Assembly: GCA_020747065.1 (NCBI GenBank) | Contig: JAGMVK010000012.1 | Location: 620,001 to 684,000 of the forward strand | DNA length: 64,000 bases | Direction: 5' to 3' | DNA from: Cadophora sp. MPI-SDFR-AT-0126 | Lineage: Eukaryota; Ascomycota; Leotiomycetes; Helotiales; Ploettnerulaceae | Shown: in pieces, positions 35,921-46,543 of the stretch | Layout: each line of letters starts with the position of its first letter | Numbering within the stretch: the stretch's first letter is position 1 | The notes under the pieces: generated by a model | Told to the model about the DNA's origin: nothing | What the model saw: only the letters and a program-made list of their open reading frames with translations | The model's database searches: none | Translations under genes and position numbers: made by a program

Positions 35921-36295
35921 ATGGCAAACTATAGCAACGACAGTTTACGCAAAGAAGCCGGTTTCATCGACATCGAACTCGGCAATCTCACTCCACGAGG
36001 AAGAGCACAAGCAGCTGCAATCCGCTCGACGGCCATCCAACTTCCTCCTCCTCAGCACGCCGAGACGAAGAAGGGCGTCATTCGTAGGAAGTGCATAGAC
36101 CCTATGAAGAGATTCTGCGAAAAGTATCCTAACTTTTCTATAGTCATCTTCATGCTCATCGTATCTTTTTGGCTAGTCGCGAGTATCGTACTGCTCACGT
36201 TGTTCATGGGCCTCTTCAAGGATCCAGAGATGACGGATGAGATTCGTGATGAAATTGAGCATTTGCCTGGATATAATGTGGGGACCTATCATTGA
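35921..36295 (+). CDS. Small single-pass membrane protein, third of three
   Basis: Uncharacterised 124-residue protein from the ATG at 35921, or 206 residues from 35675. The N-terminus reads MANYSNDSLRKEAGFIDIEL with ELGNLTPRG following, then a basic linker (KKGVIRRKCIDPMKRFCEKY), one transmembrane helix within SIVIFMLIVSFWLVASIVLL, and an acidic tail of about 30 residues. The DIELG motif aligns with DVELG of the preceding gene and DIELE of the first. The shorter start is chosen because it places this motif about 16-20 residues from the N-terminus, as in the other two. Confidence 0.55.
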   Translation: MANYSNDSLRKEAGFIDIELGNLTPRGRAQAAAIRSTAIQLPPPQHAETKKGVIRRKCIDPMKRFCEKYPNFSIVIFMLIVSFWLVASIVLLTLFMGLFKDPEMTDEIRDEIEHLPGYNVGTYH

Positions 36296-36766
36296 ACACG
36301 ATTCGCCGAAGGTAAGTCATCACCGACATCACTGATAGATAATGAAAGTAAGGACATTACTCAAATTATGCGTTTGTTTGTAATTGAAATTGATTCCAAA
36401 AGGCCGAAGATCCGAATGTTGTGAATGTCATATAATGCGTGGTGACTTTAGGTAAGTTTGCTTGTATAGATCGCTCACATCTGTTTTCGATTTCAAGCAG
36501 AACCTTTACGTGATGTACCCAAGTTCTGACTTCTTAAAATGAGAGGATACCGTGAATAAGAGCAGAGAAAAAGGCGAGGGATTCGAATTCGAATTCGAAT
36601 TCGAAGATCCAACAGCCATCTTAATCCCCCGCTTAAAAGGGTTTAGCGCTTTGAATTGCCACTCCACACCGACTTCGATTTCTCCAGGCGATATCATCGA
36701 ATTCTCATCACAAGCTCTCGTGGGTTGTCATATAGAGTGTGTCATTGTGCGCCAAATCCCGTCAAG
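36296..36766. promoter_or_regulatory. RBG1 upstream region with TTCGAA array
   Basis: About 470 bp. It contains four exact tandem TTCGAA palindromes at 36582-36605, about 160 bp before the RBG1 start codon. No gene is seen. Confidence 0.4.
36582..36605. repeat. (TTCGAA)4 hexamer array
   Basis: Four perfect head-to-tail copies of the self-complementary hexamer TTCGAA, upstream of RBG1. Confidence 0.95.
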
Positions 36767-38176
36767 ATGGTGAACATTACGGAAAAGATCAAGGAGTGAG
36801 TTTATGGAGAAGTAATCGGACGTTCATAAACTGAAATGATGTAGGATCGAGGATGAGATGCGGAGGACGCAGAGTGAGTACCCCGCCATGCCCCTCACCC
36901 AACTGGGTAGGAACATTTGGAGGGGATTATACTGACTTAATACCAGAGAATAAGGCCACTGGTGCGCATTGTATATTTATATTACATAGCGACTATGACT
37001 GATACTTGTAAATTTGTGCAGAATATCATCTTGGTCTTCTGAAAGGGTAAGTTCTCCACCATGTCTCATGTTGACCTGGCTGCTCAACACCGCCCAGAAA
37101 ACTCGCTCGGTACAGAGCCCAACTCCTCGAGCCTGGTCCAGGTGCGGGAGGTGGAGGAGGGTCCGGCTTCGACGTGAGCAAGAGCGGCGATGCACGTATC
37201 GCACTTGTTGGCTTCCCATCCGTCGGAAAATCCACCTTTCTGTCCAAAATCACAAAGACCAAGTCCGAGGTCGCAGCTTACTCTTTCACTACCCTCACTG
37301 CTATCCCTGGTGTGCTTGAGTATGGAGGAGCTGAGATCCAGATTTTGGATCTACCAGGTATCATTGAGGGGGCTGCTGAGGGGAAGGGGAGAGGAAGACA
37401 GGTTATTTCGGCGGCGAAGACGAGTGATATGATTCTGATGATTTTGGATGCTACGAAGAAGGCTGAGCAGAGGAGTTTGTTGGAGGCGGAATTAGAAGCG
37501 GTGGGGATCAGGTTGAATAGGGAACCACCGTGAGTTGCTTCTTTGACTCTCTTCGTCCTTCATTAGATGAGTGGCTGTTGACAAGATTAGAAATATCTAT
37601 CTTAAGCCTAAGACAGCCGGAGGCATGAAGATCACATTCCAAAATCCACCAAAGAACATCGATCAGAAAATGGTCTACAACATTCTTCGAGACTACAAAA
37701 TCCTGAACTGCGAGGTCCTAGTCCGTGACGAGAACGTCACCGTCGACGACTTCATCGACGTGATCATGAAAGACCACAGAAAATATATCAAGTGTCTCTA
37801 CGTGTACAACAAAATCGACAGTGTGTCCCTCGACTTCCTCGACAAGCTAGCTCGTGAGCCACATACCGTGGTCATGAGCTGTGAGCTTGACTTGGGTATC
37901 CAGGATGTGGTGGACAGATGCTGGGATGAGTTGAAGCTGATTCGGATTTATACGAAGCGGAAGGGAGTTGATCCTGATTTTTCTGAGGCGCTCATTGTGA
38001 GGAGTAACAGCACTATTGAGGATGTGTGTGATCAAATTCATAGGACGCTGAAGGATACTTTCAAGTATGCTATGGTCTGGGGTGCTAGTGCTAGGCATAT
38101 TCCTCAGAGAGTTGGGCTGGGGCATGTGGTTGCTGATGAGGACGTGGTGTCGATCATTAGTGCTTTCAAAGCTTAG
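36767..38176 (+). CDS. RBG1: DRG-family GTPase RBG1
   Basis: Ribosome-associated GTP-binding protein of the developmentally regulated GTPase family, which partners Tma46/DFRP1 on translating ribosomes in the cytoplasm. Six exons: 36767-36795, 36845-36873, 36947-36961, 37022-37046, 37098-37529 and 37591-38176, giving 371 residues, the family's usual length. The N-terminus reads [20 protein letters not shown] across the tiny first exons. Motifs: G1 GFPSVGKST at about residues 71-79, the SFTTLT switch segment, G3 [19 protein letters not shown]4 NKID, and the C-terminal TGS domain with RIYTKRKG and ending [11 protein letters not shown]. The 5' part is unusually fragmented: exon 3 is only 15 bp (KNKAT). 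All joins restore the conserved N-terminal sequence exactly, so the microexon is well supported. Confidence 0.96.
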
Positions 38177-38801
38177 ATGGTAGTCGGCTGAGTATTGGCA
38201 GGAGTTGAGGCGTTCTTGGCTCCCCAGTGGTGGATGCCTCACAACAATCATTCCAATCATTCCTTTGGCATTCGCCAAGTCTCACGAGCTGTACTGATTG
38301 AAGTGTGAAGTGTGGGTGTTCGTGGAAAGTCATTTCATAGCATTGCCCAATTTCCAATCAACACCGTAGTCCTAGAATAAGAGCAACGGAAGTCTGCCAC
38401 AAGAACTCCAGTACCCAATGCCAAATGCCATTAGCAATACATCCATCCATCCATCCATTATCCTATCCCTCCCCCAAAGTTTGTTTAGTTTCCCTCAATC
38501 ATAGTATTCCACCCCATCCACAAGCAGAGTTTCGTTCTAAGGATATTTACCAGAAAGCTTGGTTCCTATCCAGGATTCGTAAAGAAGATTTTTTTGCGTG
38601 TATGACCCAACCGACCAGCCCTGAATCGTAGAGAAAGTCGCATGAAGAAGTCGATGTAAGGATATCTTCCCGTTTGTCCTTCAGCATGGTATCCCTCGGG
38701 ATTGTTCTTGTCGTCTAAGAAGACATATCGTACGCCGCCGCAATGCAGAAAAAAATGGGTTTGAAGAAGGGTATCGCGCTCGCAGAAACAGGAGGTATGC
38801 T
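38177..38801. other. Convergent gene-free region
   Basis: Between RBG1 (+) and the Spo12-like gene (-). It contains a CATC microsatellite at 38440-38458. No gene is supported. Confidence 0.4.
38440..38458. repeat. (CATC)n microsatellite
   Basis: Four full CATC units plus CAT in a row. Confidence 0.95.
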
Positions 38802-39305
38802 CTACTGGCCATCCATCTTCTGATCTCCGAAGTCGGGTCTCGAAGTAGGGGCGAAGTCAGAGGAGCCGAACACGTTACCGTTTGGGGCAGAGAGGTTTTT
38901 GGCAGAGGTCTTTGCAAAGAGGGATCTTGGCTTGGCCCTGGGATACTCGTCAGCACTGGATGACTTCAAGAGGCAGGTGTAGCGTAGCAACTTACTTTCC
39001 GACTTGCTTGTTGCGGTATGCAGAGAGCTTGGCTGTGCAGGGGCTCATGATATTGTCTGAAGGGGAGATGTAGGTTGCTTCGGCCCTTTGAGAGAATAGT
39101 CAGTCAATTGCTCCTGTATTGCCCTTGTCGCAATTTCTGTTTGGGACATTGAAGGGAAGAGGACTTACTTGTTCTCCTCAAGCTTAGACTGTAAGACCTG
39201 GCGATGATATTCCATGCTCTTAACATCTGGCTTCGCATCCATGTCCACGACCTTATTCTGCGCAGCGGCGTTGACGTCGCGGTCGGCGAGAACGTTGGAA
39301 GACAT
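38802..39305 (-). CDS. SPO12: Spo12-family protein
   Basis: Small nuclear/nucleolar-type regulator of 120 residues. Three exons on the minus strand: 39305-39169, 39085-38996 and 38937-38802, joined in frame at phase-2 borders each time (AA/G completing a lysine). The middle exon encodes YISPSDNIMSPCTAKLSAYR, which is the conserved Spo12 core (S-P-x-D-x-x-M-S-P-C-T-x-K-L). A basic segment KPRSLFAKTSAKNL follows, as in other fungal members. In budding yeast Spo12 is part of the FEAR network that promotes Cdc14 release and mitotic exit, and it is needed in meiosis; the role here is inferred from the family. It was pieced together from three short exons. Confidence 0.8.
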
Positions 39306-39858
39306 GTCGAATTTCGCTTTGTTTTGATGATCTAGAATTGGATTGTAGGTTTTGTATGTTTCAGAGTTGTTTTGGATGAATTGATGCGGTCGAAGAGTGT
39401 GAATCGAGGCGGTACGATGAAGTGTGGAGGGCTTTGTGGTGCTTTAAAAGCTTCGAGGTTGAGGCGAGAAAGTTCAAATATCAACAATGCTGGTGGTTGC
39501 TCGGGGCGACCAGTCCAGGTGCCGACGGGACTAGGACGATATGCCCCACCTGCGCAGCCATGTCAATGTCCTTGTCCCTGGATGCAACCTGGGGAACTTT
39601 CTGATTGTTGACTCACAATCCGTTGTACCCTTTGCATGATTGAATTTTGGCCTATCAATTTCAATTTGGTCGGGATTTAGGAAGGTGCAAGTCACTTGAT
39701 CATTGTTTACTGCAGCCGGTGAAACATCCGCTGAACTGGGAGTGATCCGAGCTTGTTGCACCTCCACTGTGGATTTCATGCGCGAAAAGTGGGAAACAAG
39801 TGTCAAGAGATTTAGACCATATCAATTTTACTAAATACATCCAGTTGAAACAAGGTAT
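39306..39858. other. Spo12 promoter and acyl-CoA dehydrogenase 3' region
   Basis: About 550 bp, no gene supported. Short open frames on the plus strand at 39372-39611 have no motif. Confidence 0.4.
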
Positions 39859-41448
39859 CTACAGTTTCGATTGTGGCCCTGGCTGTGAGAGGCTGGTGTT
39901 GTACTTGGCAAAGAGCTCCTTCGTGATAGCCTGTTGCTTTTGAATGTGTTCAGTCACAGCCTTGCCCCTCTTATTCTCATTCCTTCCTAATTGCTGCAAG
40001 TGAACCTCATCAGGCCCGTCAGCTAATCTCAATGTCCGGATGCTTGCCCACATATTAGCGAGTGGGGTGTCTTGAGAAACACCGGCACCACCAAAGGACT
40101 GCACAGCACGATCGATGACGGTGAGTCCCATTTGAGGGACCAGAACCTTGGCCTCACCGATCTCTTTGAGTGCTCCCTTCGCTCCAAAGTCGTCAACTTT
40201 CATTGCTGCGTTGAGCACAACCAGACGAGCAGCGTCGATCTCGATACGGGATTTTGCGACCCATTCGAGGATAACACCGTGCTCCTTCAATTGCTTGCCA
40301 AAGGTTGCCTTTCTTGGATCGTTGATTCTGAGGAGCATCCATTCTAAAGCTTTCTCGGCCTGTTTCCTGTTAGCTTGTTTTGAAGATTGATTTCGGTTAT
40401 TACTTACCGCACCGATGGTTCTCATGCAGTGATGGATGCGTCCTGGCCCAAGACGACCTTGAATGATCTCGAATCCTCTGCCAGGGCCGAGAACCATATT
40501 GGAATCAGGAACGCGAACGTTCTTGAATGTGAGATGGCCATGTCCGTGAGGAGCATCATCATAACCGTAGACAGACAACATTCTGTTGATAGTGATGCCA
40601 GGCGTGTCTGCCGGTACCAGGATAACTGATTGTTGCTTGTATGGATCCTTATTCCCTGGATCACTCTTGCCCATGACAATGTAGATCTTGCATCGTGGAT
40701 CACCAGCTCCACTTGACCACCATTTCTGCTGGCTGTCAGTACGATCTTGACTTCGGTCAAACATGTGGAACCTACGTCACCGTTCAAGATCCAATCATTG
40801 CCCTCCTTTCTCATGTTCAACTGAATATTTGTAGCATCGGAAGAAGCAATATCAGGCTCAGTCATCAAAAATGCGGACCGAATCTCGCCGTCCATCAATG
40901 GCTTCAACCACTGCTTCTTCTGGGCCTCATTTCCATACTTCGCCAAAACTTCCATGTTTCCAGTATCTGGAGCAGCACAATTGACAGCCTCAGAGGCACA
41001 TCTCGACTTGCCGAGCCACTCTGCCATCAGCCCGTATTCGACGTTTGTGAATCCGGGCGACTCCTTGTAGTGGCCCTTTGGCAGAAACATGTTCCACAAC
41101 CCGAGCTTTTGTGCCTCCTTTTTGAGGTCATCGATAACTGTAGGATGATGGTCCCATCTGTTGCCGCCTTGGTCGATTTGTGCTGCGAAAATAGGGTCGG
41201 CTCTGTGAAATATAAGTATCAGCCTGTGTTGACGAAGGTTTGAAATGTATTGAACGGCAGAAGAGAAGGGCAGCTTTTACGGAATACATCTCTCCTCAAC
41301 AAACTTCTTCACGATATCGAGAGTCTTCTTCGCATTGTCACTGACTCTGCCTGCGGCCTAGATAGAGTATTGTCAGCATTGGTTGCTTCACGAAGGAGGG
41401 GGGAGCTGAGGGGAGCCAGCTTACAAGAATGGGGATCTGATCCGACAT
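39859..41448 (-). CDS. Acyl-CoA dehydrogenase family protein
   Basis: FAD-dependent acyl-CoA dehydrogenase of about 448 residues; it would oxidise an acyl-CoA thioester in mitochondria or peroxisomes. Five exons on the minus strand: 41448-41425, 41357-41281, 41202-40776, 40725-40408 and 40359-39859. The first exon is only 24 bp (MSDQIPIL). Family signatures: [38 protein letters not shown] (flavin and substrate contacts), [20 protein letters not shown], and the C-terminal helical domain with [17 protein letters not shown] followed by [15 protein letters not shown]. The set resembles the ACAD10/11-like and fungal long-chain group rather than short-chain enzymes; substrate cannot be fixed from sequence. 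There is no obvious mitochondrial presequence. Exon 4 has a NAGNAG acceptor: the distal site (used here) gives NGDKWW, matching the family NGxKWW spacing, and the proximal site adds one Gln. Confidence 0.9.
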
Positions 41449-42385
41449 GTTTGCTGATGCGTGGAATGTGATTTGTGCGTGTGCAAATAAAGGATGAAGA
41501 TGAAGAGATCAAGTTCCAATACAAATAAGACGAAATCTTAGTGAGGAGGCAGCAGATGCATTTAAGACGGTGGTCTAGTTACATCTAGCTGGTCCCCCAG
41601 CTTTTCTCCACACTGTCTCTCGGCTGACAGGGGCTGTCAGGCCGAGGTCCATTTCACCTCCATGAGCAGCAACTCTCTTACAAGACCGAGAAAATAAACT
41701 CCAACACCAGAATAATGATACGAGATATGCGATTGATCGGGTCATTGTTACTTCTACCAATTGATTACGGCTGATCTCGGTTGGCATTCCATCACCCAGG
41801 GAGTCCGAGGCTTTTACCCCTCTTGAGGGTCCTGAGATACTTCTCTCAATGAATGACTAATCAGCTGTATGCTTCCAGACGTCCTTGTCCAATGCTCTCA
41901 ACTTTTCAGACATAGTATCTCTTCTTATTATCTACAGTTTGTAGTCATGACCGTGTTTCCCTTATTCTATGTCAGTGAAATGCCCGGTACCAACTATTAC
42001 GCGATTCTAAGCTACAGCCAAAGATCTGAAGATGTGAGGACTACTCGCTTTGTAAGTAAACACGGGACGGGGACGGAAATGGTTGCATTGCCTATCACTT
42101 CCTGGTGTGTGTGCATCCAATATATGGAACTTGCGGGGTACCATACTTACCAGTAGGATGTTTGCTTCGACATCATGCCCTATGTACTGGGCAAGATCGC
42201 TGCAAGAAATATGTCTGAGGGACCAATCGGATTGTTTACTAGTTTTGGGTATGTCTAGCATAGCTGATAGCTAAAGCCTTACAAGATCACAAACTCCTGT
42301 CAAATGCGAGAACCTCTCAGCCAGATCCAGAGCCACAAACCAATCATGAGACGTTAAAGGGCAGAAAGTAAGAAGTACTCTTGTC
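41449..42385. other. Gene-free stretch
   Basis: About 940 bp between the acyl-CoA dehydrogenase start and the LSG1 stop, both on the minus strand. It is the dehydrogenase promoter plus LSG1 3' UTR. The open frame at 41869-42156 has no motif and is not supported. Confidence 0.4.
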
Positions 42386-44477
42386 CTAATCCTTGAAGTA
42401 GTCTGCCCTCCGCTTCCCGTTGCCCTTGGTCCCATTCTTGAAGTGCTTCTTGCTTGTCAACATCTTCACATCATTCGGGTCCAAGTCTTTCTCCAGTGCC
42501 AAAAGAGTCTTTTGTTTCCGGCCTGAAAGTTGCTTACCACTGGCTGTTCCTTGTTGGCTGTACTTATGGTTGAATGGCATTCGTAGATGTGCTGAATTTC
42601 CTTGTCCTTGAGCAAAGAAAGCGCCATCGAGTTTCTTCGATTTCGAACCCTGTTCCAAGGGAATCATATCTGAGCCAGTAACCGATGACAGATCATCCAC
42701 TTGAGACTCCATAGATGCCAATGCCAGTCGTCTCTTCTCAGGAAGGTGACCTTCATCATAAAGCTCCTTGTTGAATTCGAGCGGGTCAATATCCAAAGGA
42801 GGTGGTTGACAGAAAAGCAGCTTGCCGTTGACATAATCCTTCAGAATATATCTGGCTGCTCTTGATTCATCCGGTTGACCTTGACCAGTTCTTGTGAAAC
42901 CTCTGGCCTTCGCGTATGCAGATAAAACCTCCTCTGCAGTTGGCGTACCCGTTCCGCCCTCCTCCAGTGGCCGAATCTGTATCTTCATACCATATAGGGC
43001 CTCTAGGAAATGTTGAGGTATCCGTTTGGCAACGAGTCCAGCTGGGCCAGTGAACTCCCGAAGTTGATCGATCGGAAGAATACCATTACAAACAAGCTCC
43101 GCTTTCGTTGTTGCAAAGTTTGGGAACACGAGACCTGGGCAATCACATAGCAAAACTTTATCACTCAAATGAATGGTCTGGAAATGCTTCGTCTTTCCTG
43201 GTGTCGAAGAAACAGAAACTTTCTTCGCTCCAATCAAGGCATTGATGGTAGAAGACTTTCCCACATTGGGATATCCAACAAGTCCGATTTGGGTCTTCCT
43301 TGGATTCTCTGAGTCGGCATCTGTCACGCGTTAGTAGACTTTCGGGGCTTTTAGTGCTCGGAAATACCTTGGTTGTCAGGAGCATGCAATAAGAAGAGAG
43401 CTTCTAACTCGTCAACTGTCAGAATTCGGGTCCTGTCATCCTCTGTTTCTTCCTCGTCATCATCACCCTCTGACTGTTCCTCATCCTTGATGTCGAGAGC
43501 CTGGGCCTTCACAGAAAGTTTTGATCCAGAATGCTCGGCCTCATCCTCATCTTCCTCGCTCTCTTCTTCATCCGATTCAAATTCTCGAGTTTCGTTCATC
43601 TCTTTCGCCAAACTGGCCGAGAAGAACTTATATGAGATCCCAGCAGCTTCGAAGTAATCAGCCCACGATTGGCGTTGGTCAAAAGTCAACATATCCGCCT
43701 TGTTTACCAGCAAAAGATTCTTTTTCCTGGCATCGACAGCCTTAACGTACTTCTCCAAGTCGTCTGAACGGAATAGTAAAGGATTACGAGCATCCACAAT
43801 TTGTACAACCAAATCAGATCTTTCGATAACTCTCCAAAGTTGTCTCCAAACCTCTAGATTTCTCTCGAATGGTGTCATAAGCAAATCGTTGTTCTCCTGC
43901 AACTCCGCTAAACCTCTCCGCCACTCCAGAAGACTGTCTCTCTCCATTCGGTCGAGTTGCTCTGGAGTTGTGGTTGAATCCCATTTCGGTCTTCTTGGGA
44001 CGGTCAGTCGGTCCTTGTGTGCCCTTTGCTTTCCAACTGCTGCTCTCTCTTCCGCTGCTGACAGGAGGTATGGGTTCTTCTGATCGGTATGGATAATTTT
44101 GACGTTGTTCATCTTCTCTGCAGTGAAATCCGTGCCTGCCAGCTCCGCAGTCGACAAGAACTCGTCAAGGGCCGCCTGCTCTGTGACCGATCGCATCTTG
44201 ACCCAACTGGCCTCCTTCCGGTCGTTGGTGACATACTGTTACATATTAACCTTCTACTCACATTCCCTGCCTTGCCAATATTGTCCCTACCGTTTCTCCT
44301 GTGGCATGGTTAATTCTATGAATCCCTGCAGTGGTGACCTTCTTGCGGTCTGCTCCTTTTCCTTTCCCAAAACGATCGTTCATCAAACTTTGAAATTTAG
44401 TAAAGTGTCTCGAATATGTGACTAGGAACCAACCTGTTTCCCAGTCCGACGGCATTTTTGGATTTTGCGAGAACCAT
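42386..44477 (-). CDS. LSG1: Large-subunit GTPase LSG1
   Basis: Cytoplasmic circularly permuted GTPase that releases the export adaptor Nmd3 from pre-60S subunits. Four exons on the minus strand: 44477-44434, 44387-44291, 44235-43368 and 43320-42386, giving 647 residues. The N-terminus MVLAKSKNAVGLGNSLMNDR and GKGKGADRKKVTTAGIHRIN is strongly typical. The circular permutation is visible: G4 (VNKADML, Asn near residue 225) comes before G1 (GYPNVGKSS, about 352-360) and G3 (LLCDCPGLVFPN). Between them is a long acidic Glu/Asp-rich insert. The C-terminus is basic with TKGNGKRRADYFKD. Introns are 46, 55 and 47 bp; the last has TACTAAC. The first intron interrupts the codon for Ser15. It is divergent from LTV1. 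Confidence 0.96.
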
Positions 44478-44751
44478 TTTGACTCGAATTTATTGGTATT
44501 AAATTTGTTGCTGTTCGGTGGCACGGCGCCGTGGGATTTACACAACGATCCTCTACTTGCGCGAGTATTTGTATGGTGTTTGGTGAGGTTTTATGTGTGG
44601 AGGGGTTGATTATCGAGCAGTGATAAAGTCAAGGGGGCAAATTACATGACGCAAATTTCGACCCCGCCAATTTTTTTGGCGGCCGCGCCCTTTTCCAAAA
44701 ATTAAAGTCGAGACCAGGAGTCGCAAACACCACTCAACACAAACAGTCAAG
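44478..44751. promoter_or_regulatory. Shared LSG1/LTV1 promoter with inverted repeat
   Basis: 274 bp between divergent start codons of a 60S and a 40S assembly factor. It contains a perfect inverted repeat at 44664-44682 with 7-bp arms (CCGCCAA and TTGGCGG) around TTTTT. The left arm junction also forms a CCAAT box. An A-rich CCAAAAATTAAAG follows before the LTV1 leader. The arrangement suggests coordinated control of both genes; this is inference. Confidence 0.55.
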
Positions 44752-45972
44752 ATGCCGCGCAAAAAGTGGATTGATAAGAAGACAGCAACTCATTTCACGG
44801 TGCTCCATCGTCCTCAAAATGATCCCCTCATTCATGATGCATCGGCATCGTCCATGATCTTGAACCCCACCGTCCCACTCAATTCCACCAAGACGAAGAA
44901 AATCGATGATTTAGCCATCGAACTTGGCTCAGAGGTGGAACTTATCAGAGACAATGAAGGAGAGGCTGCAAACCATGGCATCTACTACGATGATACCGAA
45001 TACGATTACATGCAACATATGCGGGATCTTGGATCTGGTTCAGGAGACGCTTTTTTTGTGGAGGCTCCCACAACACAGAATAAGGGCAAGGCGAAGCAGC
45101 AATCATTGGAGGATGCACTGAAGAATGTCAGTCTCGATGAGCGAGCTAGAATGCTGTTGGATGACGAGATTCTGCCCTCGAAGAACCTCCGGAAAGTCAC
45201 ATACCAGGCTCAGCAAGACGTCCCAGATGTACTTGCAGGCTTCCAACCAGATATGGACCCGAGGCTGAGGGAAGTCCTCGTAGCTCTGGAAGACGACGCC
45301 TATGTTGACGACGATGATGATATCTTTGGAGAGTTGGCGAAGGATGGCGAAGAAATCGAAGAGAATGAGTTTGAACAGGGAGCATGGGATGATGAGGATG
45401 GCGGCTGGGAATCAGACGACACTGCGAAGCCTACGAAAGAATACAGAGAAGCCCCTCAACCCACCCCTGAAATGGCCAACGATGACCGTGAAGATCACGG
45501 CGATGGCAACTGGCTAGCAGACTTTATCAAACGGGACCAGCAGAAGACAACTGCGCCACGTGCAACGCCGTCAGACGTCCAATCTTCTATGATGACTACC
45601 ACTACGAACGGAGGTAGACGGAAGAAGAGAAAGGGTGCATTGACGAATCCTTCAAGCTATTCGATGAGCTCTTCATCCATGTTCCGGACCGAAGGGCTTA
45701 CCACCCTGGATGCTAGGTTCGAAAGGCTCGAAGAACAGTACAACGAGGATATGGACGAAATGGCTTCTGTCTCTATGGCGTCTTCAACTGCATCAAGTGT
45801 TACCGGTCCTGTCAGAGGAGACTTTGATGGCATTATGGACGATTTCCTTGGAAACTATTCTATGAGTGGCAAGAAATTTGTCAAGAAAGGCAAATATCAA
45901 AGTGGAATGGAGCAATTGGACGAGGTTCGGAAAGGATTAGGTCCCGCGATAATAAGATCTCAGAGAGCTTGA
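44752..45972 (+). CDS. LTV1: 40S ribosome assembly factor LTV1
   Basis: Single-exon gene for a 406-residue protein that associates with late pre-40S particles and is needed for placing uS3 and for export. The N-terminus [20 protein letters not shown] followed by PQNDPLIHD is the strongly conserved Ltv1 signature. The middle is acidic, with [16 protein letters not shown] and an Asp/Glu cluster after [11 protein letters not shown]. The C-terminal conserved region includes [33 protein letters not shown], and a basic end. Length and order match the fungal family. The start is the first ATG, preceded by CAGTCAAG. Confidence 0.95.
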   Translation: MPRKKWIDKKTATHFTVLHRPQNDPLIHDASASSMILNPTVPLNSTKTKKIDDLAIELGSEVELIRDNEGEAANHGIYYDDTEYDYMQHMRDLGSGSGDAFFVEAPTTQNKGKAKQQSLEDALKNVSLDERARMLLDDEILPSKNLRKVTYQAQQDVPDVLAGFQPDMDPRLREVLVALEDDAYVDDDDDIFGELAKDGEEIEENEFEQGAWDDEDGGWESDDTAKPTKEYREAPQPTPEMANDDREDHGDGNWLADFIKRDQQKTTAPRATPSDVQSSMMTTTTNGGRRKKRKGALTNPSSYSMSSSSMFRTEGLTTLDARFERLEEQYNEDMDEMASVSMASSTASSVTGPVRGDFDGIMDDFLGNYSMSGKKFVKKGKYQSGMEQLDEVRKGLGPAIIRSQRA

Positions 45973-46543
45973 GCATAGACTGGCTGTTAAAGGCGTTCGG
46001 GCGGATAAAAGGCATGGCATGGCGTTGAGGTACGGGAAAGGAGTCGACTTTACATTCGGTAATCTTGGCACAATCGAAAATTACAAACAGACCTTTATCG
46101 CTAGAGATGGTTCTCTCGATTATTTCTCTAAGTTCCTAACAGGCTGCATGTTTTGAAGACATTTAGTGAATCATAACCGTTCTCTTAGCGCAATAAGGAG
46201 AACTTCAAAGATCGATTACCAATTTTTATTTCTGAAAATGAATGCAAGAATATCGTTATATAATATATAGAGAAATTCAGTTAGAGATCAATGCGGTTCA
46301 GGTTCAGAAAGTCAGAGGACCATTGGCGGGAAAATGCCGGCAGAACACTCTCGCCTAAAGCGGGTTAGCGGTACAGGCAAGCTTCAAGTTGTCGCATCAC
46401 GAAGCTCAACTTCGACAATGACGAGCAATTGTAAACAAAGAGCGCCCATGCTAACGACAACGTGAATTCACCACCTCGGATGTTCTTTATGATTCCTCGA
46501 CCTCGGCCCTTCGACTCCTTCCTCATGACCAACGACAAGAACA
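45973..46543. other. LTV1 3' region and SAC3 promoter
   Basis: 570 bp without a gene. AT-rich on the left (3' UTR), with a CT/CG-rich leader running into the SAC3 ATG. Confidence 0.4.
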
